From contig JAWZYV010012274.1 in the NCBI GenBank assembly GCA_038373885.1, positions 1,364,001 through 1,428,000 on the forward strand: a stretch of DNA of 64,000 bases. Reading direction: 5' to 3'. Under the pieces are notes generated by a model. The model was not told where the DNA came from. It searched no databases and was given only the letters and a program-made list of their open reading frames with translations. Within the stretch, counting starts at the first letter, position 1, and the number at the start of each line of letters is the position of its first letter. Positions 1-11,299 of the stretch are shown here, piece after piece. The DNA is from Cheiracanthium punctorium (Eukaryota; Arthropoda; Arachnida; Araneae; Cheiracanthiidae). The position numbers and the translations under genes were made by a program.

Positions 1-80
1 AATACGCGTTAGAACCCCTTAGAAACTCCTCCTACCAAGGCACCCCCACCCTTGGCAGATCGCCCTCGTGTAGCGTTGCC
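1..80 (-). repeat. Edge fragment of a dispersed GC-rich repeat
   Basis: The reverse complement of the first 60-80 bases resembles 1715-1755: both carry a GGGGGT tract followed by TTTCTAAGGGG and a TAAC.CGTATT end. It is therefore a second copy, in opposite orientation, of the repeat at 1680-1990, truncated by the window edge. No coding content is seen. Confidence 0.45.
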
Positions 81-487
81 GTAATCACACACAACATTTT
101 TTAGGAATTCTTTGTTTGTTTTGATGACATCATAAAAATCACAACACAGAAGTTGAGAATTAATTTTGACATTTAGAAGATGTTTAACATTCCATATTAA
201 AAGTCTACCCCTTTCTGCCAGCCAAATATTCCCCCCATAATAGAAAAAAACTCTCAACTGCAGCAGATGTCTCAGGCAAAGACATTGCAAGGAACTAATT
301 TAGAAATGTTGCGACATGAAGTATCAAGACTTCTGAAAAGCAGAACTTCTCTTCATTAAAAATGTTTACAAACAAAAATTTGAATTTTAATCGCAGTTTT
401 CCGTCATTTTCGGGCCCCCTTCAAATTCTGAGGGGAAGCTCAAGCTTCCCGAGCCTTTTAAGTAATCAGGCCCTGCTTGATTTAACT
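81..487. other. No supported feature
   Basis: Mixed-composition intergenic DNA. I see no exon, RNA gene or clear repeat here. Confidence 0.5.
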
Positions 488-495
488 TATGTGCT

Positions 496-1429
496 TAGGG
501 ATGGACGCGAGACGCGAGAATTCTCGCACTGTCTCGCGAGACGAAACGCGAGACGAGACAGGCAATTTTTTTGCGAGACGAGAAAGAAAATATTTTGCGG
601 GACGAGACGCGAGACGAGACAGAGTCTTGTCTCGCGCGAGATTTCTCGCGAGAATTCTCTGGCATTTTACTCTACTAAGGCTCCTCTAAAATCCATCAGC
701 ATTAGGTCAAAATTAGTGAGCCAACGTCTTAGTCTTTTTTTTTTTTTTGTCTCTATTCTAAAAAATGTAACGATCGCTGCCGCCGCTCTCAAAAGCTTGC
801 TCTGCTATCTCCTCCGAAACCGTGGCGATTTATCTTTCGGCGAAGGTGTCTACGGATTCGGAAAATTCCGGGGAAACCGTTAAGCTGACTTAAATTTTGA
901 GTCATTATATTGCAATGATGCCAGGTTAATACTCATGACGCAAACTTTACATCAAGAGTCAAATAATTTTGCTTTTGTTTTAGATTCCACATCACTGGAA
1001 TTAATTGAAATTACTCATGTTAGGAAAATTTTCGTTTACTACCGTGCCAAGAACGGGCACGCAGCTAGTAAATAAATAAAAATAAATACTATATTTTCGG
1101 TGTGACATTATATATACGGATTAAATCTGAATTTCTTTTACTTCAAATGCCGATATATGCTGATATAGTTATTAATATATCTACTAATGTGGCTATATGT
1201 AAGTAATTGTTATTATTAATATTAATTTTCAATAAAATCCCAATAATAAGTTAGTATAAAATGGTAACGAAATCGCAGTCCTTAATTTTGCGAGACTAGA
1301 CAGCAATTTCTTTGCGAGACGCGAGACGAGACACAGTGTTTGCGAGACGAGACGAGACAGAGGTTTACCACTGCGAGACGAGACGAGACAGCCCCGATTC
1401 TCGTCTCGCACGTCTCGCGTCCATCCCTA
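496..1429. mobile_element. Non-autonomous hAT-type DNA transposon
   Basis: The ends are inverted repeats: TAGGGATGGACGCGAGACG on the left and its complement ending CGTCCATCCCTA on the right. An 8-bp direct repeat TATGTGCT flanks the element at 488-495 and 1430-1437, the target-duplication length of the hAT superfamily. Both subterminal zones (about 505-655 and 1288-1410) are packed with CGAGACG/CGTCTCG motifs in both orientations, as expected for transposase-binding repeats. The interior is AT-rich and has no transposase, so the element would need transposase in trans. ORFs crossing the CGAGACG arrays are repeat artefacts. Confidence 0.8.
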
Positions 1430-1437
1430 TATGTGCT

Positions 1438-1679
1438 GTGTGGGATGATGCAGGGTGCATTCGCAAACGACACACTCGTTGCAGGAGTTTTTGTAAGAAA
1501 ACGGGAATGTGCGTGTTTAGTGCTATCAGTGGCTATCCATTTCTTTTGCCTTTACGGACAACTTCAGTTTATTTAGTTTCGTTGCCTATTAGACATGTGT
1601 GTTTACACTTCACGTCTGTTGTTGTTGTTGTTGTGAACATGTTTATCGGATTTGTGGGCTTGGCTTGATGCCCGCTTAT
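1438..1679. other. Intergenic, short (GTT)n tract
   Basis: A short GTT microsatellite lies near 1618-1634. No gene is seen. Confidence 0.4.
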
Positions 1680-1990
1680 AAATCCTCGTCAGAAGGACAA
1701 CACAAGGGGAGGTGCTCTCCGTGGGGGTCTTTCTAAGGGGTCCTAACCCGTATTTACGCTAAGTTCCGGAGGAAACCACGGAAAACTCCGAACGGTTAGG
1801 TCGACGGACGTGCGATGGGAACCGCGAATCTGGGACCTTCACACTTCGCCCGTCAACCATTTCCAGTGCCAGGGCCGCGCCACCCATGTGTGCGATGTGT
1901 GCGGTGCACACAGGCGACAGATACTCAGGGGTGCCTCGCATGAGAATATTTTCCAGGGGGGGGGGGAAGACTACTTCAACGTATGGTTAC
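1680..1990 (+). repeat. GC-rich dispersed repeat, family unknown
   Basis: A conspicuously GC-rich block in AT-rich surroundings that shares its TTTCTAAGGGG.CCTAAC.CGTATTT segment with the inverted copy at the window start. It ends near a G homopolymer at about 1958-1968. A 171-codon open frame crosses it and runs into AT-rich sequence, but it has no recognisable domain and I treat it as chance. It could be a SINE or the end of a larger element. Confidence 0.4.
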
Positions 1991-2582
1991 CATGTTGGAA
2001 AGAGCAAAAAAAGCAAGGGAAAACACTGCATACAAAAATCCCTTGCCCTATGCTGCTGGCGACCATGGCGCCTCGAGGCCCCCCTGAGCTTACGAAAAGT
2101 GTGACGCATTCTGTGGTAAGACTGTCAGCATCTTTTATTAAAATGGAATCTTTGACAGTGGAAGTTAAAATTGGGAATGTTTCAATAATTTACTTTGATT
2201 TGAATGAACCCAATGTTTCTTCAGACTTACTATGCTATAGTGATTTAACATTACCTATGAAAAGAAAGAGCAATGCTTGTCATTGTTGTTTCCGTTCACG
2301 AACAGCCGAAAGTGACTACCCATAGAGGGTCATATGAAAGGGCAGTATATCGAATTTTCAAAGTTTTTTTCTTTTTCTAAATTTTCGGAATTAAAAATAA
2401 ACAAATATATTCATCATCCATGTTTATGGATGACGTAATAAAAATCTAGCCTCGCCCATTGGCAGAGTATTTTGGAAGAAACGTTCTACAAATGAGAATA
2501 TTAAAGATTTTATAACTTTTTGAATTGGCTGACTAGTTATCGCAGCTCATTCAGTATCAACTGAAAAATTATTTACCTTTAG
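1991..2582. other. No supported feature
   Basis: AT-rich intergenic DNA. No exon, RNA gene or clear repeat boundary is seen. Confidence 0.4.
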
Positions 2583-2886
2583 ATGAGTCCGGCAGCAAAT
2601 CGGTCGTTTAAACATGGTTCCCATCAGAGCACCGAAAGTGAAGCAGCACCGGAATGGCTAGTGCTTGGGAGGATGAACTCCCCTCTCGATAGAGTCTGCT
2701 GTGGACCGTGTACGCTAAAGGGAATGCTGGTGACCGTAAAATCTGCCGTGGCTCAAATGTCCTCTTTGTTCAAACGATACCTTTGGGGATGTCAATCCAA
2801 TCTCTCATCTCGAATGGATTCAAAATTAGGAGACTACTTATAGGGGCAACGTTGGTCTGCCTATTTTGTGCCTCCATAATGAAACA
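2583..2886 (+). repeat. 5S-rRNA-derived SINE, diverged copy
   Basis: The head (about 2610-2690) resembles the internal part of 5S rRNA: the GTTCYC..., GTGAAGCAGC and GTGCTTGGGAGG segments occur in 5S order and spacing. The body (GTGGACCGTGTACGCTAA...CGTAAAATC...) is collinear with the better preserved minus-strand copy at 61753-62152. The 3' tail (about 2839-2880, TATAGGGGCAACGTTGGTC) is also present in the tRNA-headed SINE at 14102-14150. Non-coding, retroposed by a LINE in trans. No target duplication is visible, consistent with age and with the element inserted at its 3' side. Confidence 0.65.
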
Positions 2887-2890
2887 GATC

Positions 2891-3031
2891 CAAGGGCGGA
2901 TTAAAGGGGGGGGCGGAGGGGGGCAGAAATTAATGTAAAAGATCCTATTTTACTTCATAAAATAGATGTATATGCCAATCTTCTAACTAACCGCCCCCCC
3001 CTCCCGACAAACTTTCAATAATCCGCCACTG
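2891..3031. mobile_element. Short hAT-type MITE (CAGTGGCGGATT family)
   Basis: The imperfect inverted ends CAAGGGCGGATTAAAG and, on the other strand, CAGTGGCGGATTATTGAAAG are flanked by AACAGATC (2883-2890) and AACAGACC (3032-3039), a 7/8-matching 8-bp duplication. G-rich and C-rich tracts flank an AT core. One-ended relatives sharing CGGATT...TGCAATTTTGTCGGGGGTGG lie at 13431-13468 (inverted) and 49370-49408. No coding capacity. Confidence 0.65.
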
Positions 3032-3126
3032 AACAGACCAACATCTCCTGCCCTCATAGAGGTCAAGTCTAATACAAGTAGGCCGTTGACCCGGCCATTA
3101 GAAAGAAAAATAAACCTTTAGATTAA

Positions 3127-3356
3127 CCCTTTTAGACCCTGAGTCCACACTGAGGACACAAAAATCACCTAGTATCGTACAAGTTGGAGTCCTATCCTAA
3201 TGTGTACATTTAAAAAAATTTCCTTGAAAATTTAATCATCAGGATTTTATATTTAGTTTTTAGTTACAAATTCAGTATCCATTATCAAAAGAAAACATAT
3301 TTAATTCAAAGAAAAATCAGGTTAGAACGGGTAAATGTCACAGAGGAAGGGAAGGG
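3127..3356. mobile_element. Possible piggyBac-type MITE relic
   Basis: TTAA (3123-3126) followed by CCCTTTTAGA and, on the other side, AAGGG followed by TTAA (3357-3360) fit piggyBac-style termini, but the terminal similarity extends only about 5 bases. It may be chance. Confidence 0.25.
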
Positions 3357-3360
3357 TTAA

Positions 3361-4491
3361 TAGGGTCGAAGATGCGTAATAAATTGGGTTGTGAAAGGTT
3401 TCAAAAATTAAAAAAAAAAGAAAAAGAAAATTTAAAACACTTTCATATTTTAAATACGCTCTGAAGTGCTATATGTTAAGAGTATCATAATCCATGCGTC
3501 GTCCCTATTAGTCTTTCTTGGTTCATTTCGTAAGAAGGTGTATCATAATCAATGTGTTTGGCCCTATTTGCTATCCTCGTTTCATTACGTTAGAAACTGC
3601 ATCCTAATCCATAAGTGTGCCGTATTTGTCTTCCTTGTTCCATGGAACACTTCTTTGGAATTAAAATCGATATTAAAATCGCCTATTAAAACTGTTTTAC
3701 AATCTTTTTCTGTATCCTAACTATACTTCACCTTTATAACTAGAAGCCCATGTGGAGGCAATAACAACAGACGCTAGAGAAAACATTTAACGAAAATAAG
3801 TGTTCACTCAATATATTTAATCCTCGTCCACCTAAAATAAATAACTTCATATTCAATTTTATTATATACCCAAATCGAATTTAAACCTCTTCTCGAAACT
3901 TTTCGCATTCGAACCATTTCGTTTTGTGTACACAGCCTCTCTTATATCAATGCTTCATGCAGACGATCATTTTAATGCAAATAATAATAATAATAATAAT
4001 AATAATATGTAATCTAGAAAAACTATTTCAGACGTATTGGGATTGCAAATTTCCCTTCAAAGCCTGATGACCGTGACTTCAATAAGACGTCAAGTCAATT
4101 GCGACAGCTGATTTTGTCACGCAAACGACTCACTTTTTTTACTCTCGGAAAAAAAAAGTGAATCGGAAAGTAGCGAAAAAATCGCTTTAAAATTAGGGAA
4201 CGATTAGACTTTCGGATTTCTAAAGTAGCGCAGATTGTTTTCCATATTTTTTTGTACATAATTATGAAAAATTTCAAGCGGATCGTACAAACGGTGTAAT
4301 TAGGCATTTTGTGCTTAACTTTTTAATCTTTTTGGATTAATGGTGGTAAAAGTTTTATCCTGGAGTGGGTACCCGGAATCGTTATAGTATAAGTAAGTCA
4401 TTGATCAGTGTAACTATATAGTAGGATAAACAGTAGGGTTTGGAAGAAAATCTCGTCAAATAGAGAAGATCTTGCCAAACTTGGTTCAGGT
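3361..4491. other. AT-rich intergenic DNA
   Basis: An (AAT)n microsatellite at about 3980-4007 is the only distinct structure. No exon or RNA gene is recognised. Confidence 0.5.
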
Positions 4492-5112
4492 CAGGTCTAG
4501 GGATTTATTTTTTGGCGACTTCTGACATTTCACTAACCTCGCCGCTATCTGGCAATCCTTGAAAAGTGATTCACCGTTTCGCCGAGTAGACAAAAATCCT
4601 TGTCAGAAATTAATGGTTCTAAAGTGGTAATAAAACTGAACAGATACAATAATAACAAGGGAGAACTAAAAGAACATGTATATGAGCCTGATTCTGATAT
4701 GAAGACGTAAGTGCATTTGTTACTACTTTTAATAAAAGTTTAGTATACTGCGAATCAGTGCTCGTAATAAGATTTTAAAACTGGCAGCAAAACTATTTAG
4801 GTAACGGCAAAATCTTAAATTTTCGTACTTTAATAAATAGCAGTTGCAGTTTTTTCGCTTAACTTTAACAAAATGCAATCAATAATGCAATGAGAAGAAC
4901 AAACAGACAAAAGGGCTTCCCGTTTCTTGTAACAATTCTGTAATTTTATATGCAACCTTAAAATACATCTGAGGTTGGAAGAAGTTTTAAATACTCGAAA
5001 TCTGAACTAGCCGCCAGAGCTATTGAACATCGAAGCTATTTATGCTAGTTTCACGCTAGCTAGTTTGGGCTAGTTCATTTTTAGTAGTCGCCAAGACTTA
5101 TTCCGAGCCCTG
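4492..5112. mobile_element. Possible hAT-type non-autonomous element
   Basis: The left end CAGGTCTAGGGATTTATTTT and, on the opposite strand, CAGGGCTCGGAATAAGTC form imperfect inverted ends, both followed by TTGGCGACT. No flanking duplication is evident and there is no transposase, so boundaries are tentative. Confidence 0.35.
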
Positions 5113-5255
5113 CTGAGAACGAAATATATTTGTTGAAAAAGTAGGCTATTTAGTTCATTATTTGGTTAGACTATTTACTTCTCTAGTACCTAACAAATAA
5201 TATTACGATTTTTACGATCAAACAATAGTAAAAATAAAGTAAGTTGCTCAAAAGC

Positions 5256-5258
<3 letters not shown>

Positions 5259-5289
<31 letters not shown>

Positions 5290-5455
5290 TTTGGTGTGGT
5301 CGGAAAAGTTTTTTTTGGGGGGTGGGGGTAAGTAAGTGGGCAGGTAATAAACCCTGAGGGACGCTTCATTTGTTATGCACGCAGGCGCTGGCGCTGGCCA
5401 TGGTCGGCACTGTCCAGTGACACAACCACTGTGCCATGGTGAGGCATTCACGTCT
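5259..5455 (-). repeat. Possible tRNA-derived SINE with long A tail
   Basis: Read on the minus strand, a GC-rich head (about 5450-5370) contains an A-box-like GGCACAGTGGTTG and ends in a long A tract (the T run at 5259-5286 on the plus strand). That fits a Pol III retroposon, but I cannot place a B box confidently. Confidence 0.35.
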
Positions 5456-5496
5456 GTTATTTTTGTTGAAGAGAGTTTTTAAAACACACTCAATAT

Positions 5497-5865
5497 CAGG
5501 CCCGGACTGGCTCCGTTGCGGGCCCTCGGCTGGAAATTGGAAAGGGGCCCCTTTCTGGGAAATTTAGAAGGAATAGAATATTAGGATATGTAATAATTGA
5601 AAATTACGCTTACGTGCCTAATAGTTAAAAACTATATTTAAATATTTTAAAGCTGTTGGGGCCGCCGATTCTTCGGGGGACCTGCGGGTCCTCCGCTACG
5701 CCGCTGTGCAAAGGCGTAAGATTACAAAGAAAATAAATAAACTGCTTTGGTATATTACTCTGATATATATCAAATTAGTTTAATTATAAAGTAATATGCC
5801 TCCATTTTTGGGAGGTCTCGCGCTGGGGCAATCGCCGAACAGCCGGCCTGTCCAGACCGGGCCTG
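5497..5865. mobile_element. hAT-like non-autonomous element
   Basis: The inverted ends are CAGGCCCGGACTGG on the left and CAGGCCCGGTCTGGAC when the right end is read on the minus strand. GC-rich ends enclose an AT-rich middle of about 150 bases. The 8-bp flanks (CTCAATAT and AAAAATGA) do not match, so the classification rests on the terminal sequence alone. Confidence 0.5.
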
Positions 5866-6272
5866 AAAAATGACCTTTTTTCCCTAAATGAGTGCAGATA
5901 TTTCTCTAAATGGATCAAGATATTTTTTTCACACAAGTAATTTCACTTTTTTACAGACGTCTTTAAATATTTTGCCCGAGCTAAACGAAACTTTACTTTT
6001 TCAAGTATATTTCGATATTAAATTCTTTGAAGGTAGATTTCTGCTGCAGTGTTTTTCGGATTATGTCTATAGCGTATAAAATAACTCTGCTGTTCGAGTC
6101 TCGTCAGGGGGAGACCCCCCTGAACCCCCCTAATTTTTTAGTTTCATTATTGCCATATTTAAACGATATTATTTGACTGTGCCATTTTATCTTTTCTCTT
6201 TCCAGTATTTCGCCTGGTAACCCTATGTTGAAATTTTTAAAGTGATTTAGGATTGTAACCTATTTATAGAAA

Positions 6273-6452
6273 AATACATGGGATGCCTATTCTACAGCTT
6301 ACGAAATATTGTAACAACAGATTAAAGCTGTTGTGAACTAATAGTATTTAAATATATGTAAAAAATACATGTGATGCATATTCTACAGATTACGAAATAT
6401 TGTAACAATTGATTAAAGCTGTTGTGAACTAATAGTATTTAAAAATATGTAA
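6273..6452. repeat. Two-copy tandem duplication, about 91-bp unit
   Basis: The segment beginning AATACATG.GATGC.TATTCTACAG occurs at 6273-6363 and again at 6364-6452, differing at a handful of positions. No ORF or known element is associated. Confidence 0.75.
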
Positions 6453-6459
6453 AATTATG

Positions 6460-7600
6460 TCGCATTTTTGGGACACATTTTTCCGACAAATTTCAATAAA
6501 GGGGAGGAGAGATAAAATGACATAGTCATTAAAAACAGCAAACAAATTGGAACTTTAATTGAACTCAATTAATGCTTATTCAAAATATTCATTATTTTTC
6601 ACAGGTTTTAAAGTGATTTTTTTAAATGACTATTTGAGCTATAGTGTAGAGGGACGTTTAATACCTTTTTGTGTAACATTCTTTTTTTTCTTCAATAATT
6701 TAACTTTGTCCTCCGGCAAATGCTCTGTTGCAACCCTTTACTAGTTCCAACAGTATCTCATTTAGTTTTTTCTATGCAATCAAAATCAGATTAGCTGTAC
6801 ATCATTCATTACTCAAGCTCGCCGACTAGCTTGCTCACCTTCCAGTCCAGTTATTTTCTGCGACTACACCAGCCCCTGCCGGACACGGAAAAGCGCGCGA
6901 AATCTATAAAAGTTAAGGGCCAATTATTTTTCTGAGAATACTCGTAATGTTTTGTTTCTTTGTTAACTGCAAATTATACACTTCCAGCTTGGATTTCACG
7001 CGCAGCAAGTTTTTGCCTTTTGTAACGTATATTCCGCGAAGGGATTTTGTTTGCGAAGTCTGTAATAAGCGATCAACGTACGGTATTTTGAGACATGAAG
7101 GTTATCCCCCCCCCCCAAAAAGAGTCTACTGCTCGGCAGAGAAAAAAGAGCAGAGAAAAAAGGTATTCATTTGACGGGCCTTTAATTGCTGGGTGTTGTG
7201 CGTGCGGAGGCAATCTCGTGCCGCCACATACCTTTATTTTCCGAAATCCCTCGTACCAGGAAATTGCAGTGAAAAATTAGTGGCATATCCTCTGGGCTAG
7301 AACCCCTATCTTGCACCCAACCACAGATCTTGGACTTCTGCATATGGATGTCGAGAAATTGCAGATAAGATATGGCGACCAAACGTCACTGATTTTCGGT
7401 GACAGTCCCGAAATTCAGGATTCTTTCAGTTTGTCTACCAGACGTAAAATAACAACTGGGGACAAAATTTTAGCTATAATAATTTCTTACAAGTTATTTT
7501 AAAAAATCAAGCATGTTTCTTTTATTTTATGAAGATTAATATAATGCTTTAGTTGAATAAATATAAATAAATATTCTCACAAAGCAGTAAACATAAGCTC
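6460..7600. other. Intergenic, no supported gene
   Basis: Contains a C homopolymer at about 7107-7117 and several 60-75-codon open frames without recognisable similarity or codon bias. No feature is claimed. Confidence 0.4.
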
Positions 7601-7640
7601 TTTTGTGAACAACCCTGGATTTATAAAATTTCCCCAATTT

Positions 7641-7838
7641 TTATTTCAGGAATGGAGACGTCATGTTGATTTGTCCCAAATCATAGCATTCAATCGTTCT
7701 CCTTCTCAGAGCATCCTACACATATTCTTCAGGGTTGAGGTCTGGAAATTTGCTGGTCAATACATAAGACAAATAATTTTCCCTTTCAAGAAAATTGTCG
7801 ACTAGATGGGCTTTGTGTGTCGCGCGTAGCCGCCCATT
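7641..7838 (-). pseudogene. Tc1-like transposase relic (C-terminal catalytic part)
   Basis: On the minus strand an almost open 66-codon frame reads with the collinear order of a Tc1-family DD34E transposase: a degenerate N.R.H.AHLVD.FLE block, then FPDLNPEE, the degenerate version of the family's SPDLNPIE signature that carries the last catalytic acid. This is followed by a premature stop inside the V(W)DALRR block. Upstream (to about 7872) the match continues in another frame around VGP.F, so at least one frameshift is present. The fragment is dead and only the C-terminal third is recognised. It lies just left of an unrelated piggyBac MITE. Confidence 0.75.
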
Positions 7839-7906
7839 AAAAAGAAATCAGGGCCAACTCGACCCTGAAAAGGCAAACGTAGGGATATAAACTATACTCA
7901 TGTTAA

Positions 7907-8376
7907 CCCTTTGAGGCGCAACCCTTTCCCAATGCTGAAAAAGGGCAGTCGTTGCCATCGCTTGACTTAACTACCAGCAAGATGGCGGACGATCGAAACG
8001 TTCATCGCGCGCGGGCACAGCCAGCTGTCGTAAAAAAAAAAGGGTCTCTAGATCTGTGGCATGCGAGAACGTTTCGATCGTCCGCCATCTTGCTGGTAGT
8101 TAAGTCGAGCGATGGCAACGACTGCCCTTTCTTCAGCACTGGGCAATCTATCCAGCTGTTCTCGCATTCTTCCACTTTTCAGCAGATGTCAGTACTGTTA
8201 AAAATAATCGTTACCATTTTTTTACGGGAAATGACTTGCTAAAAAGTAAAGGATTCTCTTGGAGCTATGTCACCCGCAACTATTTTTATAGAAATCAAAT
8301 CTATTCTTCGTGACTGGCAACAGTCAAAACGTCAGAGTTGGGTGTTCCCAGAGCGGGATCACTGCGCGTTAAAGGG
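7907..8376. mobile_element. piggyBac-type MITE containing a long palindrome
   Basis: The element is bounded by TTAA at 7903-7906 and 8377-8380, with inverted ends CCCTTTGAGGCGCA and TGCGCGTTAAAGGG. TTAA target sites and CCC/GGG termini are diagnostic of piggyBac. Inside, 7934-8003 and 8067-8137 are near-perfect inverted arms of about 70 bases around a 63-base spacer. A 96-codon open frame crosses the palindrome but has no recognisable domain. Confidence 0.8.
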
Positions 8377-8571
8377 TTAACGAAACTTATGTTACCATAA
8401 TGATTGATTTCTCGAACATTTGAAAGCAGGTAACGGGTCTTGAATCTCCCCATATACGAAGCCCAGAATAAAGAGTATGAGACATGTTCTCTTGAGGTGT
8501 AAGAATTCTTTATCGGATGTGCTCATGAGGAATTTTTCACTCATTAAACATACACTTAGTAAATACATTTT

Positions 8572-9513
8572 TAAAAATAATTGATTGTTTTCGGGGAAAT
8601 AAACGTGCTCATAAAAAATAAAGGGGAGCAGAAGCGATTAAAACGCAGGCAGAGCACAACAAAGTTCTCTGAACGTCTATTAGCGTTCAGAGAACCAATG
8701 CGTGCTGCATGGGTAGGTGCAAAAAATTATTCGGGTATTTTAGAGAGGTGCTTTATTGTTTAGTTATTGATGAAATAGGTTTACATTATTGAATATATTT
8801 CATTTCCGACTCTGGAGAAATAGAAAATATGATGTGATGAATGTTTGACGGCATTTCACTTACAACATCATTTCCATCAGCAAACATAAACTGTTCTAGC
8901 AATCTTTATTCAAGCTTTTATAAACTAGTGTGTGGGTTCTGCCTTCACAAAAAATAACACTGACAATTAGCAATTATTTAATAATTCTCAAGCAAATAAT
9001 TTCTTCTATAATAATTCATGAATTATGAGTGGTTCTACTCTCTAAAAATAATTGATTGTTTTCGGGGAAATAAACGTGCTCATAAAAAATAAAGGGGAGC
9101 AGAAGCGATTAAAACGCAGGCAGAGCACAACAAAGTTCTCTGAACGTCTATTAGCGTTCAGAGAACCAATGCGTGCTGCATGGGTAGGTGCAAAAAATTA
9201 TTCGGGTATTTTAGAAAGGTGCTTTATTGTTTAGTTATTGATGAAATAGGTTTACATTATTGAATATATTTCATTTCCGACTCTGGAGAAATAGAAAATA
9301 TGATGTGATGAATGTTTGACGGCATTTCACTTACAACATCATTTCCATCAGCAAACATAAACTGTTCTAGCAATCTTTATTCAAGCTTTTATAAACTAGT
9401 GTGTGGGTTCTGCCTTCACAAAAAATAACACTGACAATTAGCAATTATTTAATAATTCTCAAGCAAATAATTTCTTCTATAATAATTCATGAATTATGAG
9501 TGGTTCTACTCTC
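8572..9513. repeat. 471-bp near-identical tandem duplication
   Basis: Copy 1 is 8572-9042 and copy 2 is 9043-9513. I see one substitution between them (AGAGAGGTG at about 8741 against AGAAAGGTG at about 9212). Each copy holds a hairpin with 12-base perfect arms GTTCTCTGAACG/CGTTCAGAGAAC (8664-8675/8684-8695 and 9135-9146/9155-9166) and the same 60-codon open frame, which has no recognised domain. The identity implies a recent duplication or an assembly duplicate. Confidence 0.9.
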
Positions 9514-10626
9514 TATTTTGCATGTTTCATCGCCTTTCTATGACCCACGAAGAAATGCATTTTTATGTCAAAAATTGCAAAATTTCAAGTGCGATGCGAG
9601 GGCAGAAGATATTATTTAATCAGAAAAATTCGCGTGGCACGTGGACTCATTTCTCGCTCTATTAGAATAACAACAGTGAAAAATAATTATGTTTTTACGA
9701 CCAGTAAAAAGTGTCTATTTTTACCCAAATTACGAAAATTCATGTCCGATGGTGAAGGGGAGGGGGGGTGGGGGCAGAAGATATTGTCCAATCACAATAA
9801 TATTTTACAACGTTTTTATTGAACACCCGAGAAAACCCTTTCAGCTGTATAAGAAAAGTGATTTCAAAAATTATTTTTTTCGGCCCACTGTATCACGTAC
9901 TTAGGTTATGTAATTTATATATGTGTACGTATTGAATGAAAGAGAATGTTTTATTGTGCGTATTACCAAATGCAAGTACTGTTTATAGTAAATAAATAAC
10001 TATTATCATATATGTGTGTATTACTAAATTTTCATTATCATCGTTCACTTCTTAAGAAAATTGCATTGTATACATTGCAAAATGAGATTGCACTCAATCA
10101 TTTTTTTTTTAATATGAATGAAAATTATGTTACTGCCACTATGTTAAATTTTGAATATTTCACAATATTAAATTTATTTTAAAGGAAATGAAAGTCTGGT
10201 ATTTTCCAACTTTGACAATGCATAGGGTGAAGTAATCGAATTTTGAAGGCAATTTCGAAAGTTACGTAAAGAGAAAAACCCTTTGTTTTGAGAGCTAAAA
10301 ATATAGATATGTTCATCATTACGGTAATAATTATTCTCTCAAGTCCTTTAGTCAAGTCTCATCCCTTAACATTTAAAAGTTTATTTTATTTCTATCATAA
10401 CTTTTTTTTTAACAACTCATTTTTTTAAAAAAAATCTTCGACTCTTATAATTTTGAAGCTTTACGTGTGATTTTGTACTTATCTGTGTTATTTTAATGAG
10501 AAACCTGGAGAACGCAGGTACTATACGTTATATACGATTTCTATACGTTTACTATATTAGAAGTCTGGTTTGATAAGAATGGCTCACAGCTATGCTTGAT
10601 AACAATCTGTTCAGCTTTTTACTTAA
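9514..10626. other. AT-rich intergenic DNA
   Basis: Several short open frames up to 85 codons, none with recognisable motifs. No feature is supported. Confidence 0.5.
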
Positions 10627-10628
10627 TA

Positions 10629-11144
10629 CCAAGTGACCAAAAAGTCCCCGAAAACTTTTAAAAAATTCATTAAAAAAGAACAAATTATGATACAAAATTG
10701 CAGTTTGCATAGAAAGGATTGCAGGGATTTCGTTTTCTTTTATTTTTTATTTTATTATTTTTTTTTTATTTGGAAACTTTGTTCCCCTTGTGCATGTCAG
10801 CGCCACCTATCTGTGACATTTAGAACTACAAACTTTCTTGTCATTAAAAAAATCCCATCATCTTCTAAACCAGAGTTTCTCAAACTGTGGGTCTTAATGT
10901 CCAGAAACTGCAATAGTATATTACAGTCCAAGTGAAGAAACTGACAGTTTCACTGACACGTGTATTGAATTTGAGCAATGCTTATGGGGGTCCCACCTAA
11001 TTTTCGTAAATATTATGGGGTCTCCACCCCTAAAAGTTTCAGAAACCCTGCTCTAAACCTATTTGTGCAAACCGCAATTTTCAACCATTATTTGTACTTT
11101 TTTAATGAATTTTTAAAGTTTTTACGAAATTTCTGATCACCCGG
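10629..11144. mobile_element. Tc1/mariner-type MITE with long TIRs
   Basis: Inverted arms of about 85 bases pair 10629-10712 with 11062-11144: CCAAGTGACCAAAAAGTC on the left against GATCACCCGG on the right, with AATGAATTTTTAAA.GTTTT shared. The element is flanked by TA dinucleotides (10627-10628 and 11145-11146), the usual Tc1/mariner target. The interior is split by a nested hAT-type insertion. No transposase; the 100-codon frame across the left arm is not a gene. Confidence 0.65.
10871..11050. mobile_element. Short hAT-type MITE nested in a mariner MITE
   Basis: The inverted ends CAGAGTTTCTCAAACT and, on the opposite strand, CAGGGTTTCTGAAACT are flanked by TTCTAAAC (10863-10870) and CTCTAAAC (11051-11058), a 7/8 match over 8 bases. 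The CAGRGTTTCT end is typical of hAT-type MITEs. It lies wholly inside the 10629-11144 element, so it inserted later. Confidence 0.7.
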
Positions 11145-11299
11145 TATAAAATTAAAACCACGACGAAAGAAATTTGCAGTCTCTGTCTGACGCGTTGTTC
11201 CTGCCAAAGGGATGAGCTTATTTTAATGGAGTGTGCTGTGTTTGAAAGCCAGCAAAATCCAGATAGTTCTTGGTTATACTTGACGATGTTTACTTCATA

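Noticed and set aside
362..883. 173-codon plus-strand open frame and overlapping frames near 489-689
   Set aside because: They cross the CGAGACG arrays of a hAT-type element; the periodic low-stop composition explains them.
1810..2325. 171-codon open frame
   Set aside because: Runs through a dispersed GC-rich repeat into AT-rich DNA with no domain, splice context or codon bias.
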